A DNA stretch of 64,000 nucleotides, taken from positions 1 to 64,000 of the forward strand of contig NZ_JAAGWK010000005.1 in assembly GCF_010685995.1 (NCBI RefSeq). Reading direction: 5' to 3'. A program made the translations under genes and the position numbers. Shown here in pieces: positions 8,465 through 18,203 of the stretch. Source of the stretch: Goekera deserti (lineage in GTDB: Bacteria; Actinomycetota; Actinomycetes; Mycobacteriales; Geodermatophilaceae). The notes below the pieces were generated by a model. That model searched no databases. It was not told the DNA's origin and saw nothing but the letters and a program-made list of their open reading frames with translations. Every line of letters begins with the position of its first letter. Within the stretch, counting starts at the first letter, position 1.

Positions 8465-10015
8465 CTAGTGGGCGAAGTGGCGGGTGCCGGTGAGGTACAT
8501 GGTCACGCCGGCGGCGGCCGCCGCGGCGACGACCTCCTCGTCGCGCACCGACCCGCCGGGCTGGGCCACCGCGCGGACGCCGGCGTCCAGCAGCACCTGC
8601 AGGCCGTCGGCGAACGGGAAGAACGCGTCCGAGGCGGCGACCGACCCGGCCGCGCGGTCCCCGGCGCGGGCGACGGCGAGCCGGGCGGCGTCCACCCGGT
8701 TGACCTGGCCCATCCCGACGCCGACCGTGGCCTTGTCGTGGGCGAGCAGGATCGCGTTGCTGCGCACCGCGCGCACGCTGCGCCAGGCGAACACCAGGTC
8801 GTCCAGGGACGCCGCGTCCAGCGGCTCGCCGGTGGCGAGGGTCCAGTTGGCGGCGTCGTCGCCGTCGCCGCCGATCCGGTCGGTGCTCTGCAGCAGCAGG
8901 CCGCCGCTGATCGACCGCATCTCCAGCGGGGACGCCGGGGCGTCGGGCAGCCGCAGGAGCCGGATGTTCTTCTTCCGGGTGAGCACCTCGACGGCGTCCT
9001 CGGTGAACGACGGCGCCACCACCACCTCGGTGAACACCTCGGCGATCTGCTCGGCGGTGGTCAGGTCGACCTCGCCGTTGACCGCGATCACGCCGCCGAA
9101 GGCCGACACCGGGTCGCAGGCGTGTGCCTTGCGGTGCGCCTGGGCGATGTCCGAGCCGACGGCGATGCCGCACGGGTTGGCGTGCTTGATGATCGCCACG
9201 CAGGGGTCGGTGTGGTCGTGCGCGGCGCGCCAGGCGGCGTCGGTGTCGACGTAGTTGTTGTACGACATCGGCTTGCCGTGCAGCTGCTCGGCGTGGGCCA
9301 GGCCCGGCTGCGGGCTGCGGTAGAGCGCGGCCCGCTGGTGCGGGTTCTCCCCGTAGCGCAGCACGTCGGTCCGCTCCCAGCTGCCGCCGACCCACGTCGG
9401 GAAGCCGGTCTCGTCGTCCGGGGCCAGCACCGAGCCCATCCAGGAGGCGACGGCGGTGTCGTAGGCGGCCGTGTGCCGGAACGCGGCGACCGCCAGCCGG
9501 CGCCGCTCGTCGAGGGTGAAGCCGCCGGCCTGCACGGCGGCGAGCACGTCGCCGTAGCGGGCCGGGTCGACGACGACGGCGACCGACGGGTGGTTCTTCG
9601 CGGCCGCGCGCACCATGGCCGGCCCGCCGATGTCGATCTGCTCGACGCACTCGTCCGGCGACGCCCCGGAGGCCACCGTCTCGCTGAACGGGTACAGGTT
9701 GACCACCACGAGGTCGATGGCCGCGATCTCCAGGTCGGCCAGCTGCTGCACGTGGTCGGGCTTGCGGCGGTCGGCCAGGATGCCGGCGTGCACCGCGGGG
9801 TGCAGGGTCTTCACCCGGCCGTCCAGGCACTCCGGGAAGCCGGTGACCGACTCCACCGGCGTCACCGGCACCCCGGCGGCGGCGATCCGGGCGGCGGTGG
9901 CGCCGGTGCTGACCAGCTCCACGCCGGCGGCCACCAGCCCGCGGGCGAGCTCCTCGACGCCGGTCTTGTCGTAGACGCCGAGGAGGGCGCGGCGGATCGG
10001 CGTGCGGTCGGTCAT
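8465..10015 (-). CDS. purH: Bifunctional AICAR formyltransferase / IMP cyclohydrolase
   Basis: A 516-residue enzyme for the last two steps of IMP synthesis. The N-terminal MGS-like cyclohydrolase domain (about 1-150) contains [33 protein letters not shown] and [11 protein letters not shown]. The AICAR transformylase domain fills the rest, with [38 protein letters not shown] (conserved Lys-His-Asn) and [12 protein letters not shown]. The start at 10015 ([12 protein letters not shown]) was chosen because AGGGAG sits eight bases upstream; an upstream ATG at 10048 lies inside purN. Only 16 bp separate the purN stop from this start, so purN-purH form an operon. Confidence 0.96.
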   Translation of the reverse strand: MTDRTPIRRALLGVYDKTGVEELARGLVAAGVELVSTGATAARIAAAGVPVTPVESVTGFPECLDGRVKTLHPAVHAGILADRRKPDHVQQLADLEIAAIDLVVVNLYPFSETVASGASPDECVEQIDIGGPAMVRAAAKNHPSVAVVVDPARYGDVLAAVQAGGFTLDERRRLAVAAFRHTAAYDTAVASWMGSVLAPDDETGFPTWVGGSWERTDVLRYGENPHQRAALYRSPQPGLAHAEQLHGKPMSYNNYVDTDAAWRAAHDHTDPCVAIIKHANPCGIAVGSDIAQAHRKAHACDPVSAFGGVIAVNGEVDLTTAEQIAEVFTEVVVAPSFTEDAVEVLTRKKNIRLLRLPDAPASPLEMRSISGGLLLQSTDRIGGDGDDAANWTLATGEPLDAASLDDLVFAWRSVRAVRSNAILLAHDKATVGVGMGQVNRVDAARLAVARAGDRAAGSVAASDAFFPFADGLQVLLDAGVRAVAQPGGSVRDEEVVAAAAAAGVTMYLTGTRHFAH

Positions 10016-10031
10016 CGGGTGGTCTCCCTGC

Positions 10032-10646
10032 TCAACGTGCGCCGTCATGGTCGGCGGTGACGAAGGACGCCACCGTCTCGGTCAGGAGCCTGCGCTCCAC
10101 GGTCTTGATCCGCTCGTGCAAGCGGGCCTCGTCGTCGCCGGGCAGCACCGGGACGGCGCGCTGGGCCAGCACCTGCCCGGTGTCCACGCCGGCGTCGACC
10201 AGGTGCACGGTCGCACCCGTCTCCGGCACGCCGGCGGCCAGGGCGTCGCGCACGGCGTGCGCGCCCGGGAAGGCGGGCAGCAGCGCGGGGTGGGTGTTCA
10301 GCAGCCGCCCGCCGTACGCGGCGAGCACCGCGGGGCCCAGCAGCTTCATGAACCCGGCACAGACGACGACGTCGGGGGCGTGCGCCCGCAGCTCGCCGGC
10401 CAGGGCGCGGTCCCAGGCGGCCCGGTCGGGGTGGTCGGCCACGCGCAGGACGAACGTGGGCAGCCCGCGCGAGCGGGCGAGTGCGAGCCCGGGGGCGGCC
10501 GGCCGGTCGGCGCCGACGGCGACCACCTCGGCCGGGTAGTCCGCGGCGTCGGTGGCCTCGAGCAGGGCCGCGCACAGCGAGCCGGTGCCGGACAGCAGCA
10601 CCACCACCCGGGCCCGCGCCGGTGCGGGGGCGGCAGGGGCGGGCAC
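10032..10646 (-). CDS. purN: Phosphoribosylglycinamide formyltransferase
   Basis: A 204-residue GAR transformylase that uses 10-formyl-THF in purine synthesis. Motifs: [18 protein letters not shown] near the N terminus (phosphate-binding loop, with the TGSL form seen in many actinobacteria), [13 protein letters not shown], the catalytic Asn-x-His in [14 protein letters not shown] (about 107-120) and the active-site Asp in [13 protein letters not shown] (about 142-154). GTG start at 10646 preserves the normal family length; a longer in-frame extension to 10886 is not family-like. It is followed closely by purH and preceded by the DUF6350 gene, the same order as Rv0955-purN-purH in M. tuberculosis. 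Confidence 0.94.
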   Translation of the reverse strand: MPAPAAPAPARARVVVLLSGTGSLCAALLEATDAADYPAEVVAVGADRPAAPGLALARSRGLPTFVLRVADHPDRAAWDRALAGELRAHAPDVVVCAGFMKLLGPAVLAAYGGRLLNTHPALLPAFPGAHAVRDALAAGVPETGATVHLVDAGVDTGQVLAQRAVPVLPGDDEARLHERIKTVERRLLTETVASFVTADHDGAR

Positions 10647-10690
10647 GTCCGCCAACCCTAGTGGCCCCGCGGCACCGCGGTGTCCCCCGC

Positions 10691-11887
10691 TCAGCCCGGG
10701 GACCGCCAGCGGGTCACGAGCCCGGCGAGTGCGGCGGCGATGCCGGCCTGGGCGCCGGTGGCGAGGCCCGTGGCGAACGCCGGAGCGCCGACCTCGGTGA
10801 GCCCGCCGTCCCCGAGCTGGGCGCCGGCCACCCACACCAGCACGCCGACGGCGACCCCGACGCCGAGCCCGGCGGCCACGCCCCACAGCCCGGCCAGCAG
10901 GCTGCCGCCGTCCTCGGCGCGCATGTGCCGGCCGAGGGTGACCCCGGCGACCAGGCCGGCGATCGCGGGCACGGCCTGGGACACGAAGGCGATGAACGGC
11001 ACGGCCTGGGTGTCGGGCAGGGCGGCGAACAGCGGCAGCGCCGGCACCGTCCCGAGGGTCACCCCGCCGACCGACACGAGCGTGGCCTCACCCACGACGA
11101 AGCCGGGCCCCGCCGCCAGGCCGGCGACGGCGAGGGCCGCGTTGGGCACCAGCAGCACGCACAGCGCGAGCAACCCGAGGACGCCGGCGCCGGCGCCACC
11201 CAGGCTGCGGAGCAGGGCGGCGAAGCCGTCGGCGTCGCTGGCCAGGGCGACGGCCAGCACCAGCGCGCAGAGCGCGCACAGCGCGCAGGTCCCGGCGACC
11301 ACGGCCCGGGCGAGGGCCCGGGCCGGCCACCGGGCGGCGTCCAGCGCGCCGTCGAGCAGGCCGGTCTCCCGCGCCACCCCGAGGCCCGCGGCCGCCAGCG
11401 ACAGCACCAGCGCCCCGGCCACCACGCGCAGCAGCCCCACCCGGGCACCCGGGGCGTCCGCGGCCAGCGCGAGCAGCGTCATCAGCCCGGTGTGCGTGGA
11501 CACCAGGGCGCCGAGCAGCACCGCCGGGCCGACCGGCCCGGTCACGTCGGCGTGCCGGACCACCCAGCGGCCGGCGCGGGACAGCGCCCACACCAGGCCG
11601 GTGGTCAGCAGCAGCGGCGCGACCACCAGCGGGCCGGACGGCAGTGTGAGCCCGGCGCCGCCGGCGAGCAGCCAGAGCTGGGCCGCCACACGCGCCGACC
11701 CCCCGGAGGAGAGGCCACCGTCGGGGTCCAGGGTGTTGACGACGACGAGCCCGAGCCACAGGCCGAGCAGCGCCGTCGCGGTGACGGCGACCGCCGCGGC
11801 AGCGGCCAGCCCGCCGACGGCCACCACGGGCAGGGGTGCGTCGTCGCGGCGTCCGGGGCGCGGGAGTCGCGCCAGCAGCGAGGTCAC
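10691..11887 (-). CDS. DUF6350 polytopic membrane protein (PerM-like)
   Basis: A 398-residue integral membrane protein with about ten hydrophobic helices and short basic loops, starting with a charged cytoplasmic tail (LLARLPRPGRRDD). It matches the DUF6350 family, which includes Rv0955/PerM of M. tuberculosis, a protein reported to be needed for cell division at low magnesium and for persistence. That identification rests on both the topology and the position directly upstream of purN. A WLLAGGAGLTLPSGPLVVAP stretch between helices is typical. GTG start at 11887 is preceded by GGTGGG; an upstream start at 11929 adds a doubtful leader. It is separated from the next upstream gene by a hairpin. 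Confidence 0.85.
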   Translation of the reverse strand: MTSLLARLPRPGRRDDAPLPVVAVGGLAAAAAVAVTATALLGLWLGLVVVNTLDPDGGLSSGGSARVAAQLWLLAGGAGLTLPSGPLVVAPLLLTTGLVWALSRAGRWVVRHADVTGPVGPAVLLGALVSTHTGLMTLLALAADAPGARVGLLRVVAGALVLSLAAAGLGVARETGLLDGALDAARWPARALARAVVAGTCALCALCALVLAVALASDADGFAALLRSLGGAGAGVLGLLALCVLLVPNAALAVAGLAAGPGFVVGEATLVSVGGVTLGTVPALPLFAALPDTQAVPFIAFVSQAVPAIAGLVAGVTLGRHMRAEDGGSLLAGLWGVAAGLGVGVAVGVLVWVAGAQLGDGGLTEVGAPAFATGLATGAQAGIAAALAGLVTRWRSPG

Positions 11888-11963
11888 CCCACCACTCTCG
11901 CAAGTGCGCGCGGCAGATGGGCGGCGCACGCGCGGATCGTCCGGTCACAGCCGGTGAGACGCG

Positions 11964-12001
11964 GCGAGGTCCGCCGAGCCGTGCGGCTCGACGGACCTCG
12001 C
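11964..12001 (-). terminator. Hairpin between the DUF5336-like and DUF6350 genes
   Basis: Outer arms GCGAGGTCCG (11964-11973) and CGGACCTCGC (11992-12001) plus an inner CGAGCC/GGCTCG helix make one long stem 26 bp behind the DUF5336-like stop codon. It probably separates transcription of the two genes. Confidence 0.6.
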
Positions 12002-12027
12002 CGGTGGTGCGCAGCCCGCAGCGGGCG

Positions 12028-13473
12028 TCAGGAGCGACCTGGCTCCGCTCCCCCACCGAGGGCGGTGCTGCCGTGCGGACCGTCCTGCGCCGGGACCGGA
12101 CCGGCCGGCGCCGGGCCGGGCTGTCCGGGCACCGGCGGGCGGGCGGCCTGCACGGTCGCGGCCTCGGGCAGCCCGGGGCCGCCCGCGGTCGGGTCGCCCT
12201 GCTGGCCGCGGCCGTGCCCGTCACTGCCGGGCCGGCTGTCGGCGTCGTGCCCGCCGGCCGGCTGCGCCGCCCCGCGGTCCCCGTCGGCCGGCGGCTGTGC
12301 CGGTCCCTGCTGTCCCGGTCCCTGCTGTCCCGGTCCCGACTGGCCGTTCCAGGGGCCGGCGGGCGGACCCTGCCAGGGTGCGGGGGCGCCGTGGTTGCCG
12401 AAGCGCGGGCCACCCTGGTTCGCCCACTGGGCGGCACCGGCCAGCCCACCGGTGAGCGGCCTGCCCGCGCGCATCTCCGGGAGCAGCCGGAGCAGCGCGA
12501 AGGCCAGCGACGCGAGCGACACCAGCAGCGTCAGCAGCCCGAAGACGCTGAACGAGTCGATGTCGGTGAGGAACGTGACGAACTCGATCAGGGTCAGCAG
12601 CACGGCCAGCCCGGTGAGCCCGACCGTGACCAGGCTGCGCGGGAACGGCACCCGCAGGTCGGTCACGGCCGGCAGCAGGGCCCACACCGCGGCGGCCAGC
12701 AGCAGCACGAAGGCGAAGCTGATCAGCCCGAAGTCGAAGCCCTGCACCGAGTAGCCCGGGATGGTGCCGGCCACGCCGAACCCGTAGTCGTAGGTCTGGG
12801 GGTCCTCGCTGAACCAGGGCAGCAGCGCGAACACCAGGTAGAGCAGGGCGCTGGCGCCGATGACGTAGTCGGCGATCGTCAGCCGCCGGACGTCGACGGC
12901 CACACCCTGACCCGGCCCGCTCCCGGGCGGCAGCCCACCCGTGGCACCCGGCGGCGGACCGTAGGCCGGCGGCGGGCCGTAGCCGGCCGGGGGCCCGTAC
13001 TGCGACGGACCCGAGCCGGGCGGCGGGCCGTAGCCGGGTGGCGGGCCGTAGCCGGGAGGTGGGCCGTAGCCGGGCGGACCCGACTGGGAGTACCCGGGCG
13101 GCGTCGCCTGCGGCGTGTACGCCTGCTGCCCGTACTGGTCCTGCCCGTACGACTGGCCCTGGGGCTGCCCGTACTGCTGGCCCTGCGACTGCGCGTACTG
13201 CGGCTGCCCGTAGCCGGACGGCGCCACCGGGGGCTGCCCGGGACCGGACGCCGGGGCCTGCTGCCCGTACGACGGCGGGGCCTGCGGCGCGTACCCGGAC
13301 GGCCCGTACACGGCCGGTGCGGCCTGCGGCGCGTAGCCGGGCGGCGGCGTCGCCTGCGGCGGCTGCCACCCGGCCTGCGACGGCTGACCGGCGGCCTCCG
13401 GGGAGGCGCCGGGCCCGGACGCCGGCGGCGGACCCGGGGAGTCCGGGGTCCGGTCGGGCTCACTCGTGGTCAT
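12028..13473 (-). CDS. DUF5336-like membrane protein with Tyr/Gly/Pro/Gln-rich tails
   Basis: 481 residues. Residues 1-195 are disordered and dominated by YGQ and repeated GYGPP units (at least seven, encoded around 12960-13090). Residues about 205-345 hold four helices: YVIGASALLYLVFALLPWF, FGLISFAFVLLLAAAVWALL, LVTVGLTGLAVLLTLIEFV and FGLLTLLVSLASLAFALLRL. The remainder is another Gly/Pro/Gln-rich tail with triplicated GPGQQ units. M. tuberculosis Rv0954, a DUF5336 membrane protein reported to associate with the cell-division machinery, occupies the same place between sucD and the PerM gene, so I infer the same family. Both tails should face the cytoplasm if there are four helices. Length is larger than Rv0954 because of the tails. 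Confidence 0.8.
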   Translation of the reverse strand: MTTSEPDRTPDSPGPPPASGPGASPEAAGQPSQAGWQPPQATPPPGYAPQAAPAVYGPSGYAPQAPPSYGQQAPASGPGQPPVAPSGYGQPQYAQSQGQQYGQPQGQSYGQDQYGQQAYTPQATPPGYSQSGPPGYGPPPGYGPPPGYGPPPGSGPSQYGPPAGYGPPPAYGPPPGATGGLPPGSGPGQGVAVDVRRLTIADYVIGASALLYLVFALLPWFSEDPQTYDYGFGVAGTIPGYSVQGFDFGLISFAFVLLLAAAVWALLPAVTDLRVPFPRSLVTVGLTGLAVLLTLIEFVTFLTDIDSFSVFGLLTLLVSLASLAFALLRLLPEMRAGRPLTGGLAGAAQWANQGGPRFGNHGAPAPWQGPPAGPWNGQSGPGQQGPGQQGPAQPPADGDRGAAQPAGGHDADSRPGSDGHGRGQQGDPTAGGPGLPEAATVQAARPPVPGQPGPAPAGPVPAQDGPHGSTALGGGAEPGRS

Positions 13474-13625
13474 CGCGCAGCCGTCTCCTCGATCGTGAGC
13501 AGTCTCCTGCGTCCAGGATGTCCGAGCGCCCGGGCTCCGTCGAGGCAGCCACGCTGGCCCTCACCCCGCCGGAGGGGTGCCGCGGTGCCCGCTCCCCGAG
13601 GCGCAGCCCGGCACCGGACGCGCCG

Positions 13626-13656
13626 CTGCCCGGCACCCCGTGGGGGTGCCGGGCAG
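13626..13656 (-). terminator. Terminator-like hairpin after sucD
   Basis: A perfect 14-bp stem CTGCCCGGCACCCC (13626-13639) and GGGGTGCCGGGCAG (13643-13656) with a three-base loop, 30 bp past the sucD stop. No T tract. Confidence 0.65.
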
Positions 13657-13686
13657 CCGGTCAGCCCGCTGGAGCGGGGGTCCCGC

Positions 13687-14565
13687 TCAGCCGTTGACGA
13701 GCTCCCGCATGAGGCGCGCGGCCTCCGACGGGGTCTTGCCGACGCGTACGCCGGCGGCCTCGAGGGCCTCCTGCTTGGCGGCGGCGGTGCCGGCCGAGCC
13801 GGAGACGATGGCGCCGGCGTGGCCCATGGTCTTGCCCTCGGGGGCGGTGAAGCCGGCGACGTAGCCGACGACGGGCTTGCTGACGTTGGCCTTGATGTAG
13901 TCGGCGGCGCGCTCCTCGGCGTCACCACCGATCTCACCGATCATCACGATGGCCTCGGTCTCCGGGTCGTCCTGGAACGCCTGCAGGCAGTCGATGTGCG
14001 TGGTGCCGATGACCGGGTCGCCGCCGATGCCGACGGCGGTGGAGAAGCCGATGTCCCGCAGCTCGTACATCATCTGGTAGGTCAGCGTGCCGGACTTGCT
14101 GACCAGCCCGATCTTCCCGGCCTGGGTGATGTTCGCCGGGATGATGCCGGCGTTGGAGCGCCCGGGGCTGATCAGGCCCGGGCAGTTGGGCCCGATGATC
14201 CGCGTGCTCGCGCCCTGGGCGTGCGCCCACACGTAGGTGGAGTCGTGCACCGGGATGCCCTCGGTGATGACGACGGCCAGCCCGATGGCGGCGTCGACGG
14301 CCTCGAGCACGGCGCCCTTGGCGAACTTCGGCGGCACGAAGATGACGGTGACGTCGGCCCCGGTCTCCTTCATGGCCTCGGCCACGCTGCCGAAGACCGG
14401 GACGGTGGCGCCGTCGAAGTCGACCGTCTGGCCGCCCTTGCCCGGGGTCACGCCACCGACGATCGCGGTGCCGGAGGCCAGCATCCGCTGGGTGTGCTTG
14501 CGGCCCTCGGAGCCGGTCATGCCCTGGACGATGACCTTGCTGTTCTCGTTGAGGAAGATCGACAT
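13687..14565 (-). CDS. sucD: Succinyl-CoA synthetase alpha subunit
   Basis: A 292-residue alpha subunit of the ADP-forming succinate-CoA ligase, which carries out substrate-level phosphorylation in the TCA cycle. The N-terminal CoA-binding Rossmann domain contains [28 protein letters not shown] and [15 protein letters not shown] are conserved ligase motifs; [14 protein letters not shown] is typical; and the phosphorylated active-site histidine lies in [12 protein letters not shown] (about residues 245-256). ATG start. It follows sucC by 90 bp, an unusually long gap for this pair, and that gap holds a structured repeat. A hairpin terminator follows. Confidence 0.96.
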   Translation of the reverse strand: MSIFLNENSKVIVQGMTGSEGRKHTQRMLASGTAIVGGVTPGKGGQTVDFDGATVPVFGSVAEAMKETGADVTVIFVPPKFAKGAVLEAVDAAIGLAVVITEGIPVHDSTYVWAHAQGASTRIIGPNCPGLISPGRSNAGIIPANITQAGKIGLVSKSGTLTYQMMYELRDIGFSTAVGIGGDPVIGTTHIDCLQAFQDDPETEAIVMIGEIGGDAEERAADYIKANVSKPVVGYVAGFTAPEGKTMGHAGAIVSGSAGTAAAKQEALEAAGVRVGKTPSEAARLMRELVNG

Positions 14566-14595
14566 CTCGGATTCCTGTTCAGAAGATGATGGAGC

Positions 14596-14650
14596 GGCCC
14601 CCTTCCAGGGGCCCGCCGCGAGCTTGCGAGTGGTGGGGAGGAAGGGGGTC
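14596..14650 (-). repeat. Post-stop-codon hairpin, copy 1 (sucC-sucD gap)
   Basis: Arms CCCCCTTCC (14598-14606) and GGAAGGGGG (14640-14648) enclose a 33-base interior with a second helix and the motif GAGCTTGCGAG. Read on the minus strand the element begins five bases past the sucC stop codon with GGACCCCC. The same design, with different but still complementary arms, recurs behind guaA and twice behind groES. Confidence 0.8.
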
Positions 14651-14655
14651 CTTCC

Positions 14656-15819
14656 TCAGGCGGAGGCGAGCTCGGCGGCGCGGCGGGCTGCGCCGTCCAT
14701 GGTGTCGACGACGGTGACCAGCGGGTGGGCGGCCTCGGCGAGGATGCGCCGGCCCTCGTCGACGTTGTTGCCGTCCAGGCGGACGACCAGCGGCTTGGTG
14801 GCGTCGTCGCCGAGCATGGCGAGCGCCGACACGATGCCGTCGGCGACGGCGTCGCAGGCGGTGATCCCGCCGAAGACGTTGACGAACACGCTCTTCACGG
14901 CCGGGTCGCCGAGGATGATGCCCAGACCGTCGGCCATCACCTGCGCCGAGGCGCCGCCACCGATGTCCAGGAAGTTGGCCGGCCGGACGCCGCCGAACTC
15001 CTCACCGGCGTACGCGACGACGTCCAGGGTGCTCATGACCAGCCCGGCGCCGTTGCCGATGATGCCGACCTCGCCCTCGAGCTTGACGTAGTTGAGGCCC
15101 TTGGCCTTGGCGGCGGCCTCGAGCGGGTCCGCGGACGCCGCGTCCTCCAGCGCCTCGTGCTCGGGGTGCCGGAAGCCGGCGTTCTCGTCCAGGGTGACCT
15201 TGCCGTCGAGGGCGAGCACCTTGCCGGACGGGTCCTTGGCCAGCGGGTTCACCTCCACCAGGGTGGCGTCCTCCTTCGCGAAGACGTCCCACAGCTGGAC
15301 CGCGATGGCGATCACCTGGTCGCGCACGTCGGCGGGGAAGTTCGCGGCGTCGACGATCTCGGCGGCCTTGGCGGCGTCCACGCCGACGGTGGCGTCGATC
15401 GGGATGCGGGCCAGCGCCTCGGGCTTGCTGACCGCGATCTCCTCGATCTCCATGCCGCCCTCGACCGAGGCCATGGCCAGGAAGGTGCGGTTGGACCGGT
15501 CGAGCAGGTAGGAGAAGTAGTACTCGGCGGCGATGTCGCTGGCCTGGGCCACGAGCACGCGGTGGGTGATGTGGCCCTTGATGTCGAGGCCCAGGATGTC
15601 CTGCGCGCGCGCCTTCGCGTCCTCGACGGTCTCGGCGAGCTTCACGCCACCGGCCTTGCCACGGCCGCCGGTCTTCACCTGCGCCTTGACGACGACGGTG
15701 CCGCCGATCTCGCGGGCGATCGCCTCCGCCTGCTCCGGCGTCTCGGCCACCCCACCGGGGAGCACGGGGACGTCGTGGGCGGCGAACATGTCTCGGGCCT
15801 GGTACTCGAAGAGATCCAC
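14656..15819 (-). CDS. sucC: Succinyl-CoA synthetase beta subunit
   Basis: A 387-residue beta subunit, partner of SucD. It opens with the family signature [20 protein letters not shown], continues with the ATP-grasp domain ([20 protein letters not shown], about residues 45-64; [20 protein letters not shown], metal-binding Asn/Asp around 200), and ends with the CoA-ligase domain containing [18 protein letters not shown] and [16 protein letters not shown]. The GTG at 15819 gives the normal N terminus; a longer frame upstream is not family-like. The ribosome site is weak. It begins the minus-strand sucC-sucD unit, in the same order as in M. tuberculosis Rv0951-Rv0952. Confidence 0.96.
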   Translation of the reverse strand: MDLFEYQARDMFAAHDVPVLPGGVAETPEQAEAIAREIGGTVVVKAQVKTGGRGKAGGVKLAETVEDAKARAQDILGLDIKGHITHRVLVAQASDIAAEYYFSYLLDRSNRTFLAMASVEGGMEIEEIAVSKPEALARIPIDATVGVDAAKAAEIVDAANFPADVRDQVIAIAVQLWDVFAKEDATLVEVNPLAKDPSGKVLALDGKVTLDENAGFRHPEHEALEDAASADPLEAAAKAKGLNYVKLEGEVGIIGNGAGLVMSTLDVVAYAGEEFGGVRPANFLDIGGGASAQVMADGLGIILGDPAVKSVFVNVFGGITACDAVADGIVSALAMLGDDATKPLVVRLDGNNVDEGRRILAEAAHPLVTVVDTMDGAARRAAELASA

Positions 15820-15922
15820 GATGGAGGACCGTAACGCCCTCGTGACCCCGCCGTCTCCCACCGGTCCCGCTCCGTGGGGGGCATCACAGGGCCACAGCGG
15901 GCTCAGCTGCGGGTTCGGGCCC

Positions 15923-17074
15923 TCAGCGGGTGTCCGGTGCCGGTGCCCCCGACACGGCGGCCGGGCCACGGTCGGGGCGCGGGACCGGCCGGTGCCGCCA
16001 GGCCGCCACGGCCAGCAGCACGTCGAGCAGACCGAGCACCAGCAGCCCCGCTCCGGGCACGGTCCAGACCACGTCGTCGGACGTCGCGGCGTCCCGGAGC
16101 CCGGTGAGCCCCTGGGCCAGCACGACCAGGCCGACGGCGGCCAGCCCACCGACGGCGGCCAGCCGCGGGCGCAGCGAGGGCGCGATCACCGAGCACAGCA
16201 GCAGCGCGCCGGCGAGCAGGAGCCCACCCAGCAGCGCCAGGCCGGGCCGCTCCAGCAGGGCCTGGGAGCCCTCGCGCGTCACCACGGTCACCAGGCCGGT
16301 GTCCGGGTCGGTGACCAGCTCGTCGGGCACGTCCACCGGCGGCAGCGTCAGGCACAGCACCGTCAGTGCGCCCAGCGCGGCCGCGGTGCCGGCCAGCGCG
16401 GGGCGGGCGGGGTCCAGCGAGCCGCCGTCCTCCATGACGGTGCGGCCCCACGCGGCCGCGGCCAGCAGCCCGGCCAGCACGGTGAGCGCGAGGGCGGCGA
16501 CGCCGAGCACCCAGCCCGCCTGCGCCTGCACGGTGGAGGTGGTGACCAGCTGCCCAGAGATCACCTCGCTGCCCGGGCGGGCGGTCGACGCCCGGCCCTC
16601 GTACAGCTCGATGCACAGCCGACCGACGGCCAGCGTGCCGGCCACGGCGCCGTAGGCGAGCCCCAGCTTGGGCACCCGCCCGGCCAGCAGGATCAGCCCG
16701 GCCGCCACGGAGGCGAGGGGCAGCAGGACCACGACGAGGACGTCGGCCGGGCCGGACACCAGCCGTACCTCCTCGCCGCCGACGACGAGGTAGGCCAGGA
16801 ACGGGGCGACCAGGCCGACCAGCCCGGCCAGCACCTGCACCAGACCGGATGCCCGGGCGAGCAGCGGCACGTCGCCGACGACGAGCCGGTCACCGGCGGG
16901 CCCGCCGCTGCCGGCGCCGGGTCCCGCCGGTGCGCCCGCCCGTGGCGAGCGCCGGGCCCGGGCCTCCGGGGACGGGGCGGCTGCGGACGCGGACGAGGTG
17001 CGGGCGGAGCTGCGGCCGGAGGTCCGGGTGGACGTCGGACGGCCCCGTTCGGGACTTCCATCACGGGACGGCAC
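15923..17074 (-). CDS. Hypothetical polytopic membrane protein
   Basis: 383 residues, not recognised as a named family. After a 60-residue basic, Ser/Arg/Pro-rich cytoplasmic tail come about eight hydrophobic segments (for example [118 protein letters not shown]), with a larger polar loop near residues 260-290 ([20 protein letters not shown]) likely outside. GTG start chosen for the strong GAGAGGA six bases upstream. It lies upstream of sucC and divergent from the lipase-like gene; there is no direct clue to function. Confidence 0.8.
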   Translation of the reverse strand: MPSRDGSPERGRPTSTRTSGRSSARTSSASAAAPSPEARARRSPRAGAPAGPGAGSGGPAGDRLVVGDVPLLARASGLVQVLAGLVGLVAPFLAYLVVGGEEVRLVSGPADVLVVVLLPLASVAAGLILLAGRVPKLGLAYGAVAGTLAVGRLCIELYEGRASTARPGSEVISGQLVTTSTVQAQAGWVLGVAALALTVLAGLLAAAAWGRTVMEDGGSLDPARPALAGTAAALGALTVLCLTLPPVDVPDELVTDPDTGLVTVVTREGSQALLERPGLALLGGLLLAGALLLCSVIAPSLRPRLAAVGGLAAVGLVVLAQGLTGLRDAATSDDVVWTVPGAGLLVLGLLDVLLAVAAWRHRPVPRPDRGPAAVSGAPAPDTR

Positions 17075-17264
17075 GGCGTTCCTCTCGTCGTCGGGCCACA
17101 ACTGCTGAGTGATCAGCCGGACACGGAGCGTGTCGAGGGCAGGATGTGTGACTGTTCACACAGTGGGCATTACCGTGCTGACGACGGAGAACACCCCAGG
17201 GTGTCCCGCCGACCACACCGACGACGGGCGCCAGGCCCACCGACCAGGAGCGGGGAGGACGGAC

Positions 17265-18203
17265 GTGACGCGCACACCCCGCACGCTGGCGGGATCAGGG
17301 TGGCACGCCGGTGCGCCCGCGACGGTCACCGACTCCGGCGAGCCGGAGGACGTCGGCACGTCCCGGAGCATCGCGCGCACGGTGCGCCAGTACTGCTCCC
17401 CGGCCGGCATCGCCGGTGGCCTCACCGAGCTCGCCTGGGTCGGCGCGCACGCCCTGCTGTACCCGCTCGGCACCCGCGCGGACGCGCTGCGGCCCGACGC
17501 GCGCATCCGCCCGGGCGAGCAGTCCGCCGCCGTGCGCGCCCTGTTCGCCGACGACCCGCTGGCCGCCCGGATCCCGGTCGTGATGGTGCACGGCTTCGTG
17601 GACAACCACTCGGTGTTCACCCTGATGCGCCGCAGCCTGCGCCGCCGCGGGTTCACCTCGGTCTGCTCCTGGAACTACAGCCCGCTCCTGCAGGACGTCC
17701 GGGCCGCCGCCGAGGAGCTCGGCCGGCACCTGGAGGACGTCTGCGCGGCCACCGGCCACGACCGGGTGCACGTGGTCGGCCACAGCCTGGGTGGGCTGAT
17801 CGCCCGCTACCACGTGCAGTGCCAGGGCGGCTCGGACCGGGTCGCCTCCCTGGTCACCCTGGGGACGCCGCATTCCGGCACCGTGTGGGCGCACCTGCTC
17901 CCCGCACCCCTGGTGCGCCAGCTGCGGCCGGGCTCGGAGCTGCTCGCCGAGCTCGAGCAGCCCAGCGCGGCATGCACCACTGAGATCACCGCCGTCTACA
18001 GCGACCTGGACCAGGTCGTCGTCCCGGCCCGCTCCGGGCGGTGCGACCACGCAGACCTGCAGGCCCGCAACGTGCTGGTGCGCGGCGTCGGGCACATGTC
18101 CCTGCCGGTGCACCGCACCGTCGTCGACGAGGTCGCCGCCACCCTGGCCGGACGCCGCCCGGTCTCCCGCACCCAGCCGACGGAGACCATCGCCGTCGCG
18201 TAG
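17265..18203 (+). CDS. Alpha/beta-hydrolase, triacylglycerol-lipase-like
   Basis: A 312-residue alpha/beta hydrolase similar to bacterial lipases with a PGAP1-like fold. VVMVHGFVDNHSVF (about residues 103-116) gives the oxyanion region, VVGHSLGGLIARYHVQ (about 165-180) contains the nucleophile serine in GHSLG, TLGTPHSGT follows as in lipases, the acid is probably an Asp in VYSDLDQVV, and the last histidine is in GVGHMSLPVH (about 285). No signal peptide: the N terminus is hydrophilic, with a moderately hydrophobic segment near 50-65. GTG start at 17265 is backed by GGGGAGGA with five-base spacing. Substrate is unknown. Confidence 0.85.
   Translation: MTRTPRTLAGSGWHAGAPATVTDSGEPEDVGTSRSIARTVRQYCSPAGIAGGLTELAWVGAHALLYPLGTRADALRPDARIRPGEQSAAVRALFADDPLAARIPVVMVHGFVDNHSVFTLMRRSLRRRGFTSVCSWNYSPLLQDVRAAAEELGRHLEDVCAATGHDRVHVVGHSLGGLIARYHVQCQGGSDRVASLVTLGTPHSGTVWAHLLPAPLVRQLRPGSELLAELEQPSAACTTEITAVYSDLDQVVVPARSGRCDHADLQARNVLVRGVGHMSLPVHRTVVDEVAATLAGRRPVSRTQPTETIAVA

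Noticed and set aside
12960-13090. Short tandem repeats suggestive of a CRISPR or minisatellite
   Set aside because: They encode GYGPP repeats in frame within the DUF5336-like protein; there are no spacers.
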